In this document: positions 33,231-41,078 of the stretch, piece by piece | How positions within the stretch are numbered: the first letter of the stretch is position 1 | How the letters are laid out: the number at the start of each line of letters is the position of its first letter | Source of the DNA: CAXXOK01 sp963678055 | GTDB taxonomy: Bacteria > Bacillota > Clostridia > Christensenellales > Aristaeellaceae | Reading direction: 5' to 3' | DNA length: 64,000 nt | Assembly: GCA_963678055.1 (NCBI GenBank) | Contig: OY782679.1 | Span: forward strand, 868,001 to 932,000 | Made by a program: the position numbers and the translations under genes | The notes under the pieces: generated by a model | Databases searched by the model: none | What the model saw: the letters and a program-made list of their open reading frames with translations, nothing else | Told to the model about the DNA's origin: nothing

Positions 33231-34076
33231 ATGATCGACGCGGGAAACCTGCAAAGAATTATCCGCATGGCGCTGGATGAGGATGTAAACACCGGGGATA
33301 TCACGACCGCCAGCACGGTTACGTCCGGCACGCAGATCACCGGGCGCTTTATCGCCAAGGCGGAGGGTATGCTGTGCGGCACGGAGGTCGTCAAAGCTGT
33401 GTTTGCCGCTGTGGATATGGCCATCACACTGACATTTCATTTTTCTGACGGTGATACCCTGCGCAAGGGCGATGTCATTGCCGATATCGCCGGAGACGCT
33501 GCCAATATCCTTACAGGAGAGCGCACTGCGCTAAACTTATTGCAGCATATGTCCGGCATCGCAACCCGCACGCAGGATACTGTGGCGCAGGTGGAAGGTT
33601 ATCCTGTGCATATACTGGATACGCGCAAAACCACGCCGGGTCTGCGCATTTTAGAAAAGTATGCCGTGCGCGTCGGCGGCGGGTACAACCATCGCTTTTC
33701 GCTGGCGGACGGCATTTTAATCAAAGACAATCACATTCAGGCGGCAGGGGGCATTACCCAAGCCGTTAACGCGGCCCGCAGCCGCGCGCCGTTTACCTTG
33801 AAAATTGAAGTAGAAACCGAAACCCTGCCGCAGGTGCAGGAAGCACTGGCGGCCAAAGCCGATATCATCATGCTGGATAACATGACAACAGACCAGATGA
33901 AGGAAGCTGTTACGCTGATCGATGGACAGGCTGTTGTGGAAGCGTCCGGCAACATGGGGCAGCGCGACCTGCGCGAGGTGGCCGCAACGGGGGTTAACTG
34001 TATCTCGGTCGGCGATTTGACTAATTTTGTGCGTCCGCTGGACATCAGCTTGAAATTAAATATTCAATCAGTATAA
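33231..34076 (+). CDS. nadC: Nicotinate-nucleotide pyrophosphorylase (carboxylating) NadC
   Basis: NadC decarboxylates quinolinate with PRPP to nicotinate mononucleotide. The 281-residue protein has DVNTGDITTAST at the N-terminus, ERTALNLLQHMSGIATRT, ILDTRKTTPGLR with the catalytic Arg/Lys, GGGYNHRFSLADGILIKDNH and IMLDNM, ASGNM, and VNCISVGDLT phosphate-binding strands. It begins one base after the nadB stop, with GGGGAGG upstream. Together the three genes supply NAD de novo from aspartate. Confidence 0.96.
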   Translation: MIDAGNLQRIIRMALDEDVNTGDITTASTVTSGTQITGRFIAKAEGMLCGTEVVKAVFAAVDMAITLTFHFSDGDTLRKGDVIADIAGDAANILTGERTALNLLQHMSGIATRTQDTVAQVEGYPVHILDTRKTTPGLRILEKYAVRVGGGYNHRFSLADGILIKDNHIQAAGGITQAVNAARSRAPFTLKIEVETETLPQVQEALAAKADIIMLDNMTTDQMKEAVTLIDGQAVVEASGNMGQRDLREVAATGVNCISVGDLTNFVRPLDISLKLNIQSV

Positions 34077-34092
34077 TAAAGGAGATGGCAGT

Positions 34093-34992
34093 ATGCAGGA
34101 AAGCTTTCGTTCCGTCGCAGGCTCGATGCTCTATCCGCGCCTATGGAAACCCGAAGGGGACATTCGTGCGATTGTGCAAATCCTACACGGCATGGCCGAG
34201 CATATCGACTGCTACGATGAAACGGCCAAACGCCTGAATCAGGCGGGGATAATGGTCGTTGGTCATAACCATCTGGGCCATGGCGAGCAGGCCGAGCAGC
34301 TGGGTCACTTTGGACGTGGCGGGTTTGACGCACTGGTGCAGGATGCCCACGCAGTAAGACTGGAAGTGCAAAAAGACTATCCGGATGTGCCGTACTTTCT
34401 TTTTGGGCACAGCATGGGCAGCTTTGTGGCGCGTAACTACTGCCTGGTGCAGGAACAGGGGCTAAACGGGGTCATTTTATCGGGGACGGGGCATTTTCCG
34501 CCGCCGCTGGTGACAGTTGGGCTGATGCTCGCTAAGCTCTTCTGCGCGCTTGGCGGCGAGCGCAAACCGTCCAAGTTTCTGGAGAACATGAGCTTTGCAG
34601 GCTACAACAAGGACTGGTCTCCCGTACGCACCGATAAGGACTGGATCTCGCGCAATACAGACAAAGTGGACAGCTATATCGCCGATCCGCTGTGCGGCTT
34701 CACCTTTACGGCTGGAGCGTACCGTGATATGTTCCTAGGGCTGAAAAAGCTGTATCCTCAAAATTTGTCTGCGATGGATACCAGCGTACCCGTGCTGCTT
34801 TACGCCGGGGCAAGCGACCCTGTGGGCGGGCGCGGCGCAGGCGTAAAAAAAGTCGCCGCGGAAATGAAAGCCGCCGGCGTGCAGGATGTAACTGTGAAAT
34901 TATATGAAAACGGCCGTCATGAAATGCACAACGAGCCGAACCGGGAACAAGTCGTTCAGGATATGATCGATTGGATCACTACCCGTTTATAA
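34093..34992 (+). CDS. Alpha/beta hydrolase (monoacylglycerol-lipase / lysophospholipase type)
   Basis: A 299-residue serine hydrolase without signal peptide. It has the oxyanion region QILHGMAEH, GHNHLGHGEQAE, the nucleophile elbow GHSMGSFVARNY (Ser about 111), an acid in YAGASDPVGGRG and the catalytic His in NGRHEMHNE. This pattern is that of the lysophospholipase/monoacylglycerol lipase family common in Clostridia; substrate is unknown. It follows nadC by 16 bp with AAGGAGA upstream, so it may be expressed with the nad operon. Its last 14 bases overlap the convergent kinase gene. Confidence 0.87.
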   Translation: MQESFRSVAGSMLYPRLWKPEGDIRAIVQILHGMAEHIDCYDETAKRLNQAGIMVVGHNHLGHGEQAEQLGHFGRGGFDALVQDAHAVRLEVQKDYPDVPYFLFGHSMGSFVARNYCLVQEQGLNGVILSGTGHFPPPLVTVGLMLAKLFCALGGERKPSKFLENMSFAGYNKDWSPVRTDKDWISRNTDKVDSYIADPLCGFTFTAGAYRDMFLGLKKLYPQNLSAMDTSVPVLLYAGASDPVGGRGAGVKKVAAEMKAAGVQDVTVKLYENGRHEMHNEPNREQVVQDMIDWITTRL

Positions 34993-35560
34993 CGTTAACA
35001 TCATCCCAGAGGGATTGATACGCTTCCTGATAGCGTTTTTCCATGGGAATCCAGCGTGACTTAAACAGACGAAGCGATGCTTCGTCTTCTCTTTTTTGCA
35101 GGCGTTTCAGCTGCTCCGGTGTGGATACGCGCAGCAAATACAGAGCTGCACCCATTTGCTTGTAGGCCTCCAGAAAGCGGGGATGCAGCGAATAGCTGCC
35201 CTCGATGATAGTGCAGTTTCGCGCGTCCACCGCAACGGATTTTACGGAAAAATCGGAACAGTTCAGCGCGCCGTAGGTAAAGGCCTCGCCGCGCTGTAGC
35301 GGGGGAAGGACTTCGCTTAAAAAGCGTTCGTAGTGAATATTGCCGCCCGGCTCCGCCAGTCGCTGCGGGGTGCGCAGCGCTTTGGGCAGGAAAAAATCAT
35401 CCATGTGAATAACGCTGCAGCCGCAGCGCGCGGCCAGCTGCGCGGCGAGCGTTGTTTTGCCCGCCGCGCAGTCGCCATCTATAACCAGCACCGCGTGTGT
35501 GCCGGCTTGCAGCTGTGCCTCCAAAGAGGAGAACATGGTATGCATGGTTTCTTGGTTCAT
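34979..35560 (-). CDS. Uridine-kinase-like P-loop kinase
   Basis: A 193-residue nucleoside-kinase-fold protein. The P-loop VIDGDCAAGKTTLA, the Walker-B-like VIHMDDFFLPKALRTPQRLA and TIIEGSYSLHP follow the uridine kinase/phosphoribulokinase pattern, with a basic LID region RLQKREDEASLRLFKSRWIPME. It overlaps the ECF S-component gene by 4 bases (ATGA type), suggesting that the kinase acts on whatever the S component imports and traps it in the cell. The substrate might be a nucleoside or vitamin; this is inference from position. Family members are usually about 200 aa. Confidence 0.78.
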   Translation of the reverse strand: MNQETMHTMFSSLEAQLQAGTHAVLVIDGDCAAGKTTLAAQLAARCGCSVIHMDDFFLPKALRTPQRLAEPGGNIHYERFLSEVLPPLQRGEAFTYGALNCSDFSVKSVAVDARNCTIIEGSYSLHPRFLEAYKQMGAALYLLRVSTPEQLKRLQKREDEASLRLFKSRWIPMEKRYQEAYQSLWDDVNVING

Positions 35561-36081
35561 GCCATCAACTTTGCGCGCCGCAGTGCCAATACCAGGGCCG
35601 GAATCAGCACAATCTGTACCACAATGCCCGGCCAGGCGTTGACAAACGCGCCGGCAAAGAACATCGGCAACGTGAATGCGTTGGTCATAAACAAGGCATA
35701 CAGCGCAAAGGTAATCACGCCCCAGACAACGCGGCCCAGCAGCATGGAAACGATCAGGGAAACATATACGTTTACTGTTGATTTTTGCAGCGCATTATAC
35801 ACCATGCCGGCAAACATGCCGTAGGCGGCCAGCTCAAACGCCATAGCAAGGGCGGTGGGCATCATCGGCGGCATGCCGATCAACACCGAGCGCAGCAGCG
35901 GCGCAATAAACCCAACGGCAAGACCCCAGGGCCAGCCGCAAACAAACCCGCACAAGAGCACCGGGATGTGCATGGGCAGCAGCATGCCGCCAAGCAGCAT
36001 ATTGCCCGTCAGGTATGGGAGCACATAAGCGATGCCTAAGAACATCGCGCTGAGAACCAGTTGTTTTACATTAAATTTCAT
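35557..36081 (-). CDS. ECF transporter S component (substrate-binding membrane protein)
   Basis: A 174-residue, five- to six-helix membrane protein with features of energy-coupling-factor S components: an N-terminal LVLSAMFLGIAYVLPY helix, the conserved PMHIPVLLCGFVCGWPWGLAVG region, RSVLIGMPPMMPTALAMAFELA and a late VVWGVITFALYALF helix. S components capture one vitamin or nucleoside-like solute and dock on a shared EcfA/A'/T module. That module is encoded divergently 1.2 kb away. Ligand residues do not identify it as RibU, BioY or ThiT; substrate unknown. The start follows TAGGAGG, and the 135-base leader may be regulatory. Confidence 0.85.
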   Translation of the reverse strand: MKFNVKQLVLSAMFLGIAYVLPYLTGNMLLGGMLLPMHIPVLLCGFVCGWPWGLAVGFIAPLLRSVLIGMPPMMPTALAMAFELAAYGMFAGMVYNALQKSTVNVYVSLIVSMLLGRVVWGVITFALYALFMTNAFTLPMFFAGAFVNAWPGIVVQIVLIPALVLALRRAKLMA

Positions 36082-36216
36082 GGATGGAACCTCCTAAAGT
36101 GATGGTTGCATTGCTTCAGGCAAGGCTCACTGTCTTCATGACAACGGCTGGAAATCTATTGGGGTCCCCGCCTGTCTTCATGGCAGGTCTGGGGAGAAAG
36201 CTTTGGTAGCGTTTGC
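36082..36216 (-). promoter_or_regulatory. Structured leader of the S-component gene
   Basis: Within 135 bases two hairpin-like elements share the 11-base sequence CATGAAGACAG (36130-36140 and 36172-36182). The first sits inside CCCC...GGGG and CCTG...CAGG stems; the second inside TGTC/GACA. The Shine-Dalgarno follows about 30 bases later. Tandem similar hairpins before a transporter gene suggest ligand or protein control, but I cannot match TPP, FMN, preQ1, folate or cobalamin riboswitches. Confidence 0.4.
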
Positions 36217-36711
36217 TTATCGCAGCAGCTTACGTGCCAGAGGCATACGCAGCAGGCGATAATGCGGCTGATAGGCATTGCGGAATGATTCGGAATGGTG
36301 CACCGGCGGGCAGCCCTGTTGCTGCCAGGTGGTAAGCCATGCGGCCATCCCGCGAACGGGCAGACTAGCGAGTATCGGCAGCAGGGCCTGCAAGTCGGTC
36401 TGCGTGCCGGTGTGTTCCCGCGCGGTTTGGATAAACAGCGTGGCAAGCATTTCGGCGGTCTCGGGGGCGTATGCATCGCGCGTCATGTGCAAGCGGCATA
36501 GGCCGCCGCCAATCGGTTCGGGGTTGCAGGGCACGGGTGTATCCTGCACGGCTTGCCATTCCTCACGGATGAACGCAGCGGCGCGTGCCTCGTCTGCTAT
36601 CATATGCTCCGGGCCCAGCGCACTTTGGTACGCCAGCTTACCGTAGTCCTGCGGCTGCATCAGCGGATAGCGTTGCTGATGAGCGTTGAGAATGTCTGCA
36701 AAGTTTTCCAC
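36217..36711 (-). CDS. Conserved protein of unknown function
   Basis: A 164-residue soluble protein. The N-terminal segment RYPLMQPQDYGKLAYQSALG followed by PEHMI looks like a conserved motif I associate with uncharacterised Firmicutes proteins; HMTRDAYAPETAEMLATLF and HHSESFRNAYQPHYRLL are further dense segments. The His/Asp/Glu content could support metal binding, but no known fold is recognised. I chose GTG at 36709-36711, two bases after the DUF3842 gene, as start. The longer frame from 36747 would overlap that gene. It is followed by the S-component leader, so it belongs to the DUF3842-unknown-S component-kinase unit. Confidence 0.7.
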   Translation of the reverse strand: MENFADILNAHQQRYPLMQPQDYGKLAYQSALGPEHMIADEARAAAFIREEWQAVQDTPVPCNPEPIGGGLCRLHMTRDAYAPETAEMLATLFIQTAREHTGTQTDLQALLPILASLPVRGMAAWLTTWQQQGCPPVHHSESFRNAYQPHYRLLRMPLARKLLR

Positions 36712-36715
36712 GGCG

Positions 36716-37132
36716 CTACGCCTGCCCGGCAATCTGTGAAACGGCACGGACTACGCCCTGTACAGCCTGGCCTACAGGCTGGTCTAAAACGCCGATGATC
36801 ATATTATCGCACTGGTTCATGGGAACCAGTACACGCTTGGCTAGGCTTTGCCCGACAGCGGTCGCCATTACGGGGGTAATTTCACCGTGCATCGAATCGG
36901 CAATGACAATGCCAATCGGCCCGATGATGATATCGGCTGTCCTGCAGCCCACAACCACGGCATTTTCGCCTGTAGCGGCAGTATCCGCCCCGGCTTTCAG
37001 CATGGCGGCTGTCGCAATGGAGTTCACGCCGACTGCGTGGATGGCATATCCGGCGTCGCTGTCCTTCAGGGCCGCGATAATCAGCTTTCCAAGCCCTCCG
37101 CCATGGCCGTCGATGACAAGAATCGTTGGCAT
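36716..37132 (-). CDS. DUF3842 family protein
   Basis: A 138-residue protein that begins with a nucleotide-binding-like strand-loop, ILVIDGHGGGLGKLII, and continues with AVGVNSIATAAMLKAGAD, GENAVVVGCRTADIIIGPIG and DSMHGEITPVMA. This is the DUF3842 pattern, found mainly in Clostridia; function unknown. The glycine-rich start resembles a small Rossmann-like domain. ATG at 37130-37132 has GGAAAGGAG upstream. It leads the minus-strand arm of the divergent ECF region and has its own promoter. Confidence 0.85.
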   Translation of the reverse strand: MPTILVIDGHGGGLGKLIIAALKDSDAGYAIHAVGVNSIATAAMLKAGADTAATGENAVVVGCRTADIIIGPIGIVIADSMHGEITPVMATAVGQSLAKRVLVPMNQCDNMIIGVLDQPVGQAVQGVVRAVSQIAGQA

Positions 37133-37192
37133 TTGCGTGAACTCCTTTCCTGTGTGTTTCGGTGTCCGGAAAATCGCCGGACAACAAGGGAA

Positions 37193-37222
37193 ATTGTACC
37201 ATACTTCGCTACCTGTGCGCAA
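37193..37222 (-). promoter_or_regulatory. Promoter of the DUF3842 arm
   Basis: Minus-strand TTGCGC (37217-37222), 18-base spacer and TACAAT (37193-37198). A GTCCGG/CCGGAC hairpin (37164-37182) lies in the 5' untranslated region. Confidence 0.65.
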
Positions 37223-37239
37223 CGCCGGAGGGCTTTGCA

Positions 37240-37268
37240 TTGACGCGGTATATCCACTGCTATATAAT
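37240..37268 (+). promoter_or_regulatory. Promoter of the ECF core operon
   Basis: TTGACG (37240-37245), 17-base spacer and consensus TATAAT (37263-37268). The leader is only about 40 bases, too short for an FMN riboswitch. Confidence 0.88.
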
Positions 37269-37313
37269 ATAGTTTTGCAGCCATCTGTAACGCTATGTAA
37301 GGGAGGTCCGGAC

Positions 37314-38552
37314 GTGAACAACAAGCTGCCATTCACCGTACGCGGCGTAACCGTGCCGGGCAAACGGCTGGGAACCGAGCTTGGGTTCCCCACAGCCAAT
37401 TTGGAGTATCCGATTGGGCTGGATATGCCGGAAAGCGGTGTGTACATCGCCCTGGCGGAGGTTGCCCATCGCAGGTACCTGGCCATTTTAAGCCAGGGAA
37501 AGCACCCTACCGCACCCGACAGCAACCCGACCATCGAAGCCCATTTGCTGGACTTCGCCGGCGGAGACCTGTACAAGCAAACCCTGACACTAACCTATCT
37601 GCATTTCCTTCGCAAAGAAGAAAAGTTTGAAACCCTCGATGCGCTCAAGCAGCAAATCGCCAGGGATAGAGATGATGCCCGCGCCTGGCTTGCAGAACAC
37701 GGAAGCGAGCTCATCAAGCCCGAACCCGTGACGCTGGAAAACGTCAGCTACCGCTACGACGAGGAAACCCGCCAAGCGGTGGACGATGTGAGTATGGCGG
37801 TCAAAGCGGGCGAGTTTGTGGCAATCTTGGGGCATAACGGCTCAGGAAAATCCACGCTGGCCAAGCTGATGAATGCGCTGTATCTGCCAACAGACGGGCG
37901 TGTTATCGTGTGCGGACTGGACACCAAAAAGGAGCCCCAGCTGTGGAACATCCGCAAGCATGCGGGCATGGTGTTTCAAAACCCCGATAACCAGATTGTC
38001 GCCACTGTGGTACGGGAAGATGTGGCCTTCGGCCTTGAAAACATGGGCATACCCCGTGAGCAGATGATTGAACGCATCGAAGCCGCGTTGGATGCCGTAT
38101 CCATGAAGGACTATGCTGCCGCTGCGCCGCATATGCTGTCCGGCGGACAAAAGCAGCGCGTGGCTGTGGCGGGCGTGTTGGCTATGCAGCCGGATGTAAT
38201 GGTCATGGACGAATCCACCGCCATGCTGGATCCCACCGGCCGCCGCGAGATTTTTGAAACCACACGCAAACTGAACAAAGAAAATCACATCACCGTGGTG
38301 TGGATTACGCATTTTATGGAAGAAGCCGCCATGGCCGACCGTGTCATCGTATTAAACGAGGGCAAAATTGCCATGAACGACACGCCGCAAGCGGTGTTTT
38401 CCCAAGTGGATGCCCTGCGTGAGCTGGGGCTGGATGTACCGCCGATGGCGATGCTGGCTAAAATGCTTGGGCAGCGCGGCCTGACCCTGCCCGACGGCAT
38501 CCTCACGGTGGACGATATGGTAAAGGAGCTGAAGGTATGCCTATCCGAGTAG
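37314..38552 (+). CDS. Riboflavin kinase-EcfA1 fusion protein
   Basis: A 412-residue protein in one uninterrupted frame. Residues about 5-125 match the riboflavin kinase domain of RibF: GKRLGTELGFPTANL with the nucleotide-binding GFPTAN (24-29), ESGVYIAL, SQGKHPT, IEAHLLDF with the catalytic-type Glu (75), GDLYKQTLTL and the FETLDALKQQIARD helix. Two usual residues differ: the Arg of GRxxGFPTAN is Thr and the Asn of NxGxxPT is Ser. From about 138 a full EcfA-type ABC ATPase follows: Walker A GHNGSGKST (173), Q-loop VFQNPDNQIVATVVREDVAFG, signature LSGGQKQR (275), Walker B VMVMDES and ITHFMEE. The usual Asp-Glu of Walker B is kept. GTG start with GGGAGG 7 bases upstream. The standard ecfA1-ecfA2-ecfT order follows, so this is the EcfA1 slot. 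Confidence 0.9.
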   Translation: MNNKLPFTVRGVTVPGKRLGTELGFPTANLEYPIGLDMPESGVYIALAEVAHRRYLAILSQGKHPTAPDSNPTIEAHLLDFAGGDLYKQTLTLTYLHFLRKEEKFETLDALKQQIARDRDDARAWLAEHGSELIKPEPVTLENVSYRYDEETRQAVDDVSMAVKAGEFVAILGHNGSGKSTLAKLMNALYLPTDGRVIVCGLDTKKEPQLWNIRKHAGMVFQNPDNQIVATVVREDVAFGLENMGIPREQMIERIEAALDAVSMKDYAAAAPHMLSGGQKQRVAVAGVLAMQPDVMVMDESTAMLDPTGRREIFETTRKLNKENHITVVWITHFMEEAAMADRVIVLNEGKIAMNDTPQAVFSQVDALRELGLDVPPMAMLAKMLGQRGLTLPDGILTVDDMVKELKVCLSE

Positions 38553-39400
38553 AAAATCTGTCGCATACCTATATGCCCGGTAGCCCGTTTTCCGCCACGG
38601 CAATTCACAACCTGTCGCTGACCATTGATGACGGCGAGTTCATTGGCATTTTGGGGCATACGGGCTCCGGAAAAACCACGTTTGTGCAGCACCTGAACGG
38701 CCTGCTGATGCCAACGAGTGGCACTGTGGTGGTCAACGGAACCGATATTGTGGCCAAAGGGGCGGGCCTGCGCGAACTGCGCAAGCAAGTGGGCTTGGTG
38801 TTCCAGTATCCGGAGTACCAGCTGTTTGAAGAAACGGTGGTCAAGGATATCGCTTTCGGGCCTAAAAATATCGGCTGCGACAAAGAGGAAATTGACCGCC
38901 GCGTGCACTGGGCGTGTGAGCAGGTGGGCATTGATTACGATACGACCGGTAAGGTATCGCCGTTTGAACTGTCCGGTGGGCAAATGCGCCGCGTGGCAAT
39001 CGCCGGGGTGCTGGCCATGCAGCCGAAAGTGCTGATTTTGGACGAGCCGACCGCGGGGCTGGACCCGGAGGGCAGGCGGTCCATCCTCAAGATGATCAAA
39101 TCCCTGCACACGGAAACCAAAATGACCGTCATTATGGTCAGCCATAATATGGACGATATCGCGTCCCTGGCGACCCGCCTGATCGTGATGAACAGGGGAA
39201 CGCTGGAGATGGAAGGAACCCCACGCGAAGTATTCAAACAGGCCGAGCGGCTGCAAGCAATCGGTCTGGGCGTGCCGCAGGGCGCGGAACTGGCCCAGCG
39301 TCTGCGTGCGGGTGGGTTTGATTTACCTGACGATATTTACACCCTGGAAGAGGTGCGCGATGCCATCCTGAAGCTGAAGGGGGTGGCGGAGCATGTTTAA
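38537..39400 (+). CDS. ecfA2: ECF transporter ATPase EcfA2
   Basis: The second ATPase of the energy-coupling factor, 287 residues. Walker A GHTGSGKTTF, Q-loop VFQYPEYQLFEETVVKDIAFGP, signature LSGGQMRRVAIAGVLAM, Walker B VLILDEPTAGLDPEG and VSHNMDDIA are complete. The Q-loop with YPEYQLFEE is typical of EcfA2 (A' type). The C-terminal extension ending in ILKLKGVAEHV is the EcfA-EcfA dimer region. It overlaps the fusion gene by 16 bases and ecfT by 8 bases, so the three are translated together. The complex sits on the inner face of the membrane and powers S components. Confidence 0.95.
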   Translation: MPIRVENLSHTYMPGSPFSATAIHNLSLTIDDGEFIGILGHTGSGKTTFVQHLNGLLMPTSGTVVVNGTDIVAKGAGLRELRKQVGLVFQYPEYQLFEETVVKDIAFGPKNIGCDKEEIDRRVHWACEQVGIDYDTTGKVSPFELSGGQMRRVAIAGVLAMQPKVLILDEPTAGLDPEGRRSILKMIKSLHTETKMTVIMVSHNMDDIASLATRLIVMNRGTLEMEGTPREVFKQAERLQAIGLGVPQGAELAQRLRAGGFDLPDDIYTLEEVRDAILKLKGVAEHV

Positions 39401-40196
39401 GGACATCACACTGGGCCAGTATATGCCCGGCAACACCGTGGTGCACCGGTTGGACCCGCGCGCAAAAATCATGCTCACGCTGGTGTATATCGCCATGGTG
39501 TTCACGGTGGAGTCGCCGCTGTTTTACTGTATTCCGGCGGTCTATGTGTTTATGGTGGCACATCTGGCGGGGCTTTCGTTTAAGCAGCTGCTTAAAACGC
39601 TGAAACCGCTGCGCATTTTGCTCATTCTCACCTTTGTGCTCAACATATTTTTCTCTGGCGGGCAAACTGTGCTCATTCAATGGAAGTTTATCTCCATTTC
39701 GCAGGAAGGCCTGCTGCTGGCGGTGCATTTCTCACTGCGGTTGATATTCCTGGTGCTGGGTACGTCTATCCTGACGCTGACGACCTCGCCGGTTGCGCTG
39801 TCTGATGGCATTGAAATCCTGCTCACGCCGCTGAAAAAAGTGCGTTTCCCTGTGCATGAACTGGCCATGATGATGACCATTGCATTGCGCTTTATCCCCA
39901 CCCTGATTGAGGAAACCGATAAGATTATGAAGGCGCAAAAGGCCAGAGGTGCGGATTTTGAATCCGGCAACCTCATTGCCCGCGCCAAGGCGATGACCCC
40001 GCTGCTTGTACCGTTGTTTGTCAGTGCGTTTCGGCGTGCGGGCGAGCTGGCCATGGCCATGGAAGCCCGCTGCTATCACGGCGGCGAGGGGCGCACCCGC
40101 CTGCGCGTGCTGCGCTTAACGCGCGAGGACGCCCGCGCTAGTCTGGTATCGGTCTTTATGCTCTGCGCAGTGATCGCCTGTACCATACTGTGGTAA
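39393..40196 (+). CDS. ecfT: ECF transporter transmembrane protein EcfT
   Basis: A 267-residue membrane protein with about five helices that links S components to the ATPases. Marks are the N-terminal HRLDPRAKIMLTLVYIAMVF, the helix region FALLFxL-like segments replaced here by LLILTFVLNIFFSGG, the helix with RFIPTLIEETDKIMKAQKARG containing the first coupling Ala-Arg-Gly, and EAMEARCYHGG-type sequence AMAMEARCYHGGEGRTRL with the second coupling Ala-Arg motif. The gene overlaps ecfA2 and is followed by truA at once, the common Firmicutes arrangement ecfA1-ecfA2-ecfT-truA. Confidence 0.95.
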   Translation: MFKDITLGQYMPGNTVVHRLDPRAKIMLTLVYIAMVFTVESPLFYCIPAVYVFMVAHLAGLSFKQLLKTLKPLRILLILTFVLNIFFSGGQTVLIQWKFISISQEGLLLAVHFSLRLIFLVLGTSILTLTTSPVALSDGIEILLTPLKKVRFPVHELAMMMTIALRFIPTLIEETDKIMKAQKARGADFESGNLIARAKAMTPLLVPLFVSAFRRAGELAMAMEARCYHGGEGRTRLRVLRLTREDARASLVSVFMLCAVIACTILW

Positions 40197-40210
40197 CGGG
40201 GGAAACCGGG

Positions 40211-41035
40211 ATGATGGTCGAAACCGCGCCAAACGTGCGTGAAAAGCCAATGCTGGATAGCGGCATGCGCCGCATCCTGCTGACAATCAGCTACGATGGC
40301 ACCAACTACGTTGGCTGGCAGCGGCAGCTGAATGGCATGTCCGTTCAGCAGAAGGTGGAGGAAGCACTGCATACGTTGCTGGGTGTCCAAACGCCGATCA
40401 CCGGTGCCAGCCGTACCGATGCAGGCGTTCACGCCATGGGGCAGTGTGCGCACTTTGATACGCGCTCGACCATACCGGCGGACCGCTTTCCTTACGCGCT
40501 CAATACCCACCTGCCGCCGGATATCAAGGTGACCCACGGGCGCGAGGTGGACGGGTTCTTCCACGCCCGTTATGATGCCATCGGCAAGACCTACACCTAC
40601 CGTATCCTCAACACGCCCCACCCAAGCGCGCTGTACCGCCACTATATGGCGCATGTGCCCATGCAGCTGGATACCCAGGCGATGAGCCTGGCTTTGCAGG
40701 ACATACTGGGCACGCATGATTTTGCGGCGTTTCAGGCGGTGGGCGGCTCGGTGAAAACGACCGTGCGTACGATAGCCCACGCGGAGCTTACCCGCTCCGG
40801 CGATCAACTGACCTTTACCGTGCAGGGCAATGCGTTTTTGTACAACATGGTGCGCATCATCGTGGGGACGCTGTTGGAGATTGGCAAGGGGAAGCTGGAT
40901 GTACATTGTTTTACTGCGGCGTTTGAAACGAAAAACCGCCGCGATCTGGGCCCGACGGCCCCTGCCTGCGGGCTGGAACTAACCCAAGTGTTCTACCCGC
41001 ATGCGTCCTCTGAACGCAAAGAGAAGGAATATTAA
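40211..41035 (+). CDS. truA: tRNA pseudouridine(38-40) synthase TruA
   Basis: TruA converts uridines 38-40 in the tRNA anticodon arm to pseudouridine. The 274-residue form begins with a short extra segment before RRILLTISYDGTNYVGWQRQ; the catalytic Asp is in GASRTDAGVHAMGQ, followed by RYDAIGKTYTYRI, DFAAFQAVGGSVKTTVRTI and FLYNMVRIIVGTLLEIGKG. I put the start at ATG 40211, which has GGGGGAAA upstream; a GTG at 40190 overlapping ecfT and an ATG at 40265 are alternatives. It is linked with the ECF operon by position only. Confidence 0.93.
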   Translation: MMVETAPNVREKPMLDSGMRRILLTISYDGTNYVGWQRQLNGMSVQQKVEEALHTLLGVQTPITGASRTDAGVHAMGQCAHFDTRSTIPADRFPYALNTHLPPDIKVTHGREVDGFFHARYDAIGKTYTYRILNTPHPSALYRHYMAHVPMQLDTQAMSLALQDILGTHDFAAFQAVGGSVKTTVRTIAHAELTRSGDQLTFTVQGNAFLYNMVRIIVGTLLEIGKGKLDVHCFTAAFETKNRRDLGPTAPACGLELTQVFYPHASSERKEKEY

Positions 41036-41078
41036 CAAATCCCGGCGAACTCCGCAGGGAAGAGGTGTTATTAAAAGC

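Noticed and set aside
37269..37313. FMN riboswitch before the RibK-EcfA1 fusion
   Set aside because: The leader is only about 40 bases and lacks the RFN consensus.
37740..37760. Separate EcfA1 gene starting inside the fusion (GTG in front of TLENVSYRY)
   Set aside because: No Shine-Dalgarno at suitable distance and the upstream frame is continuous and shows intact kinase motifs; a minor internal start cannot be excluded.
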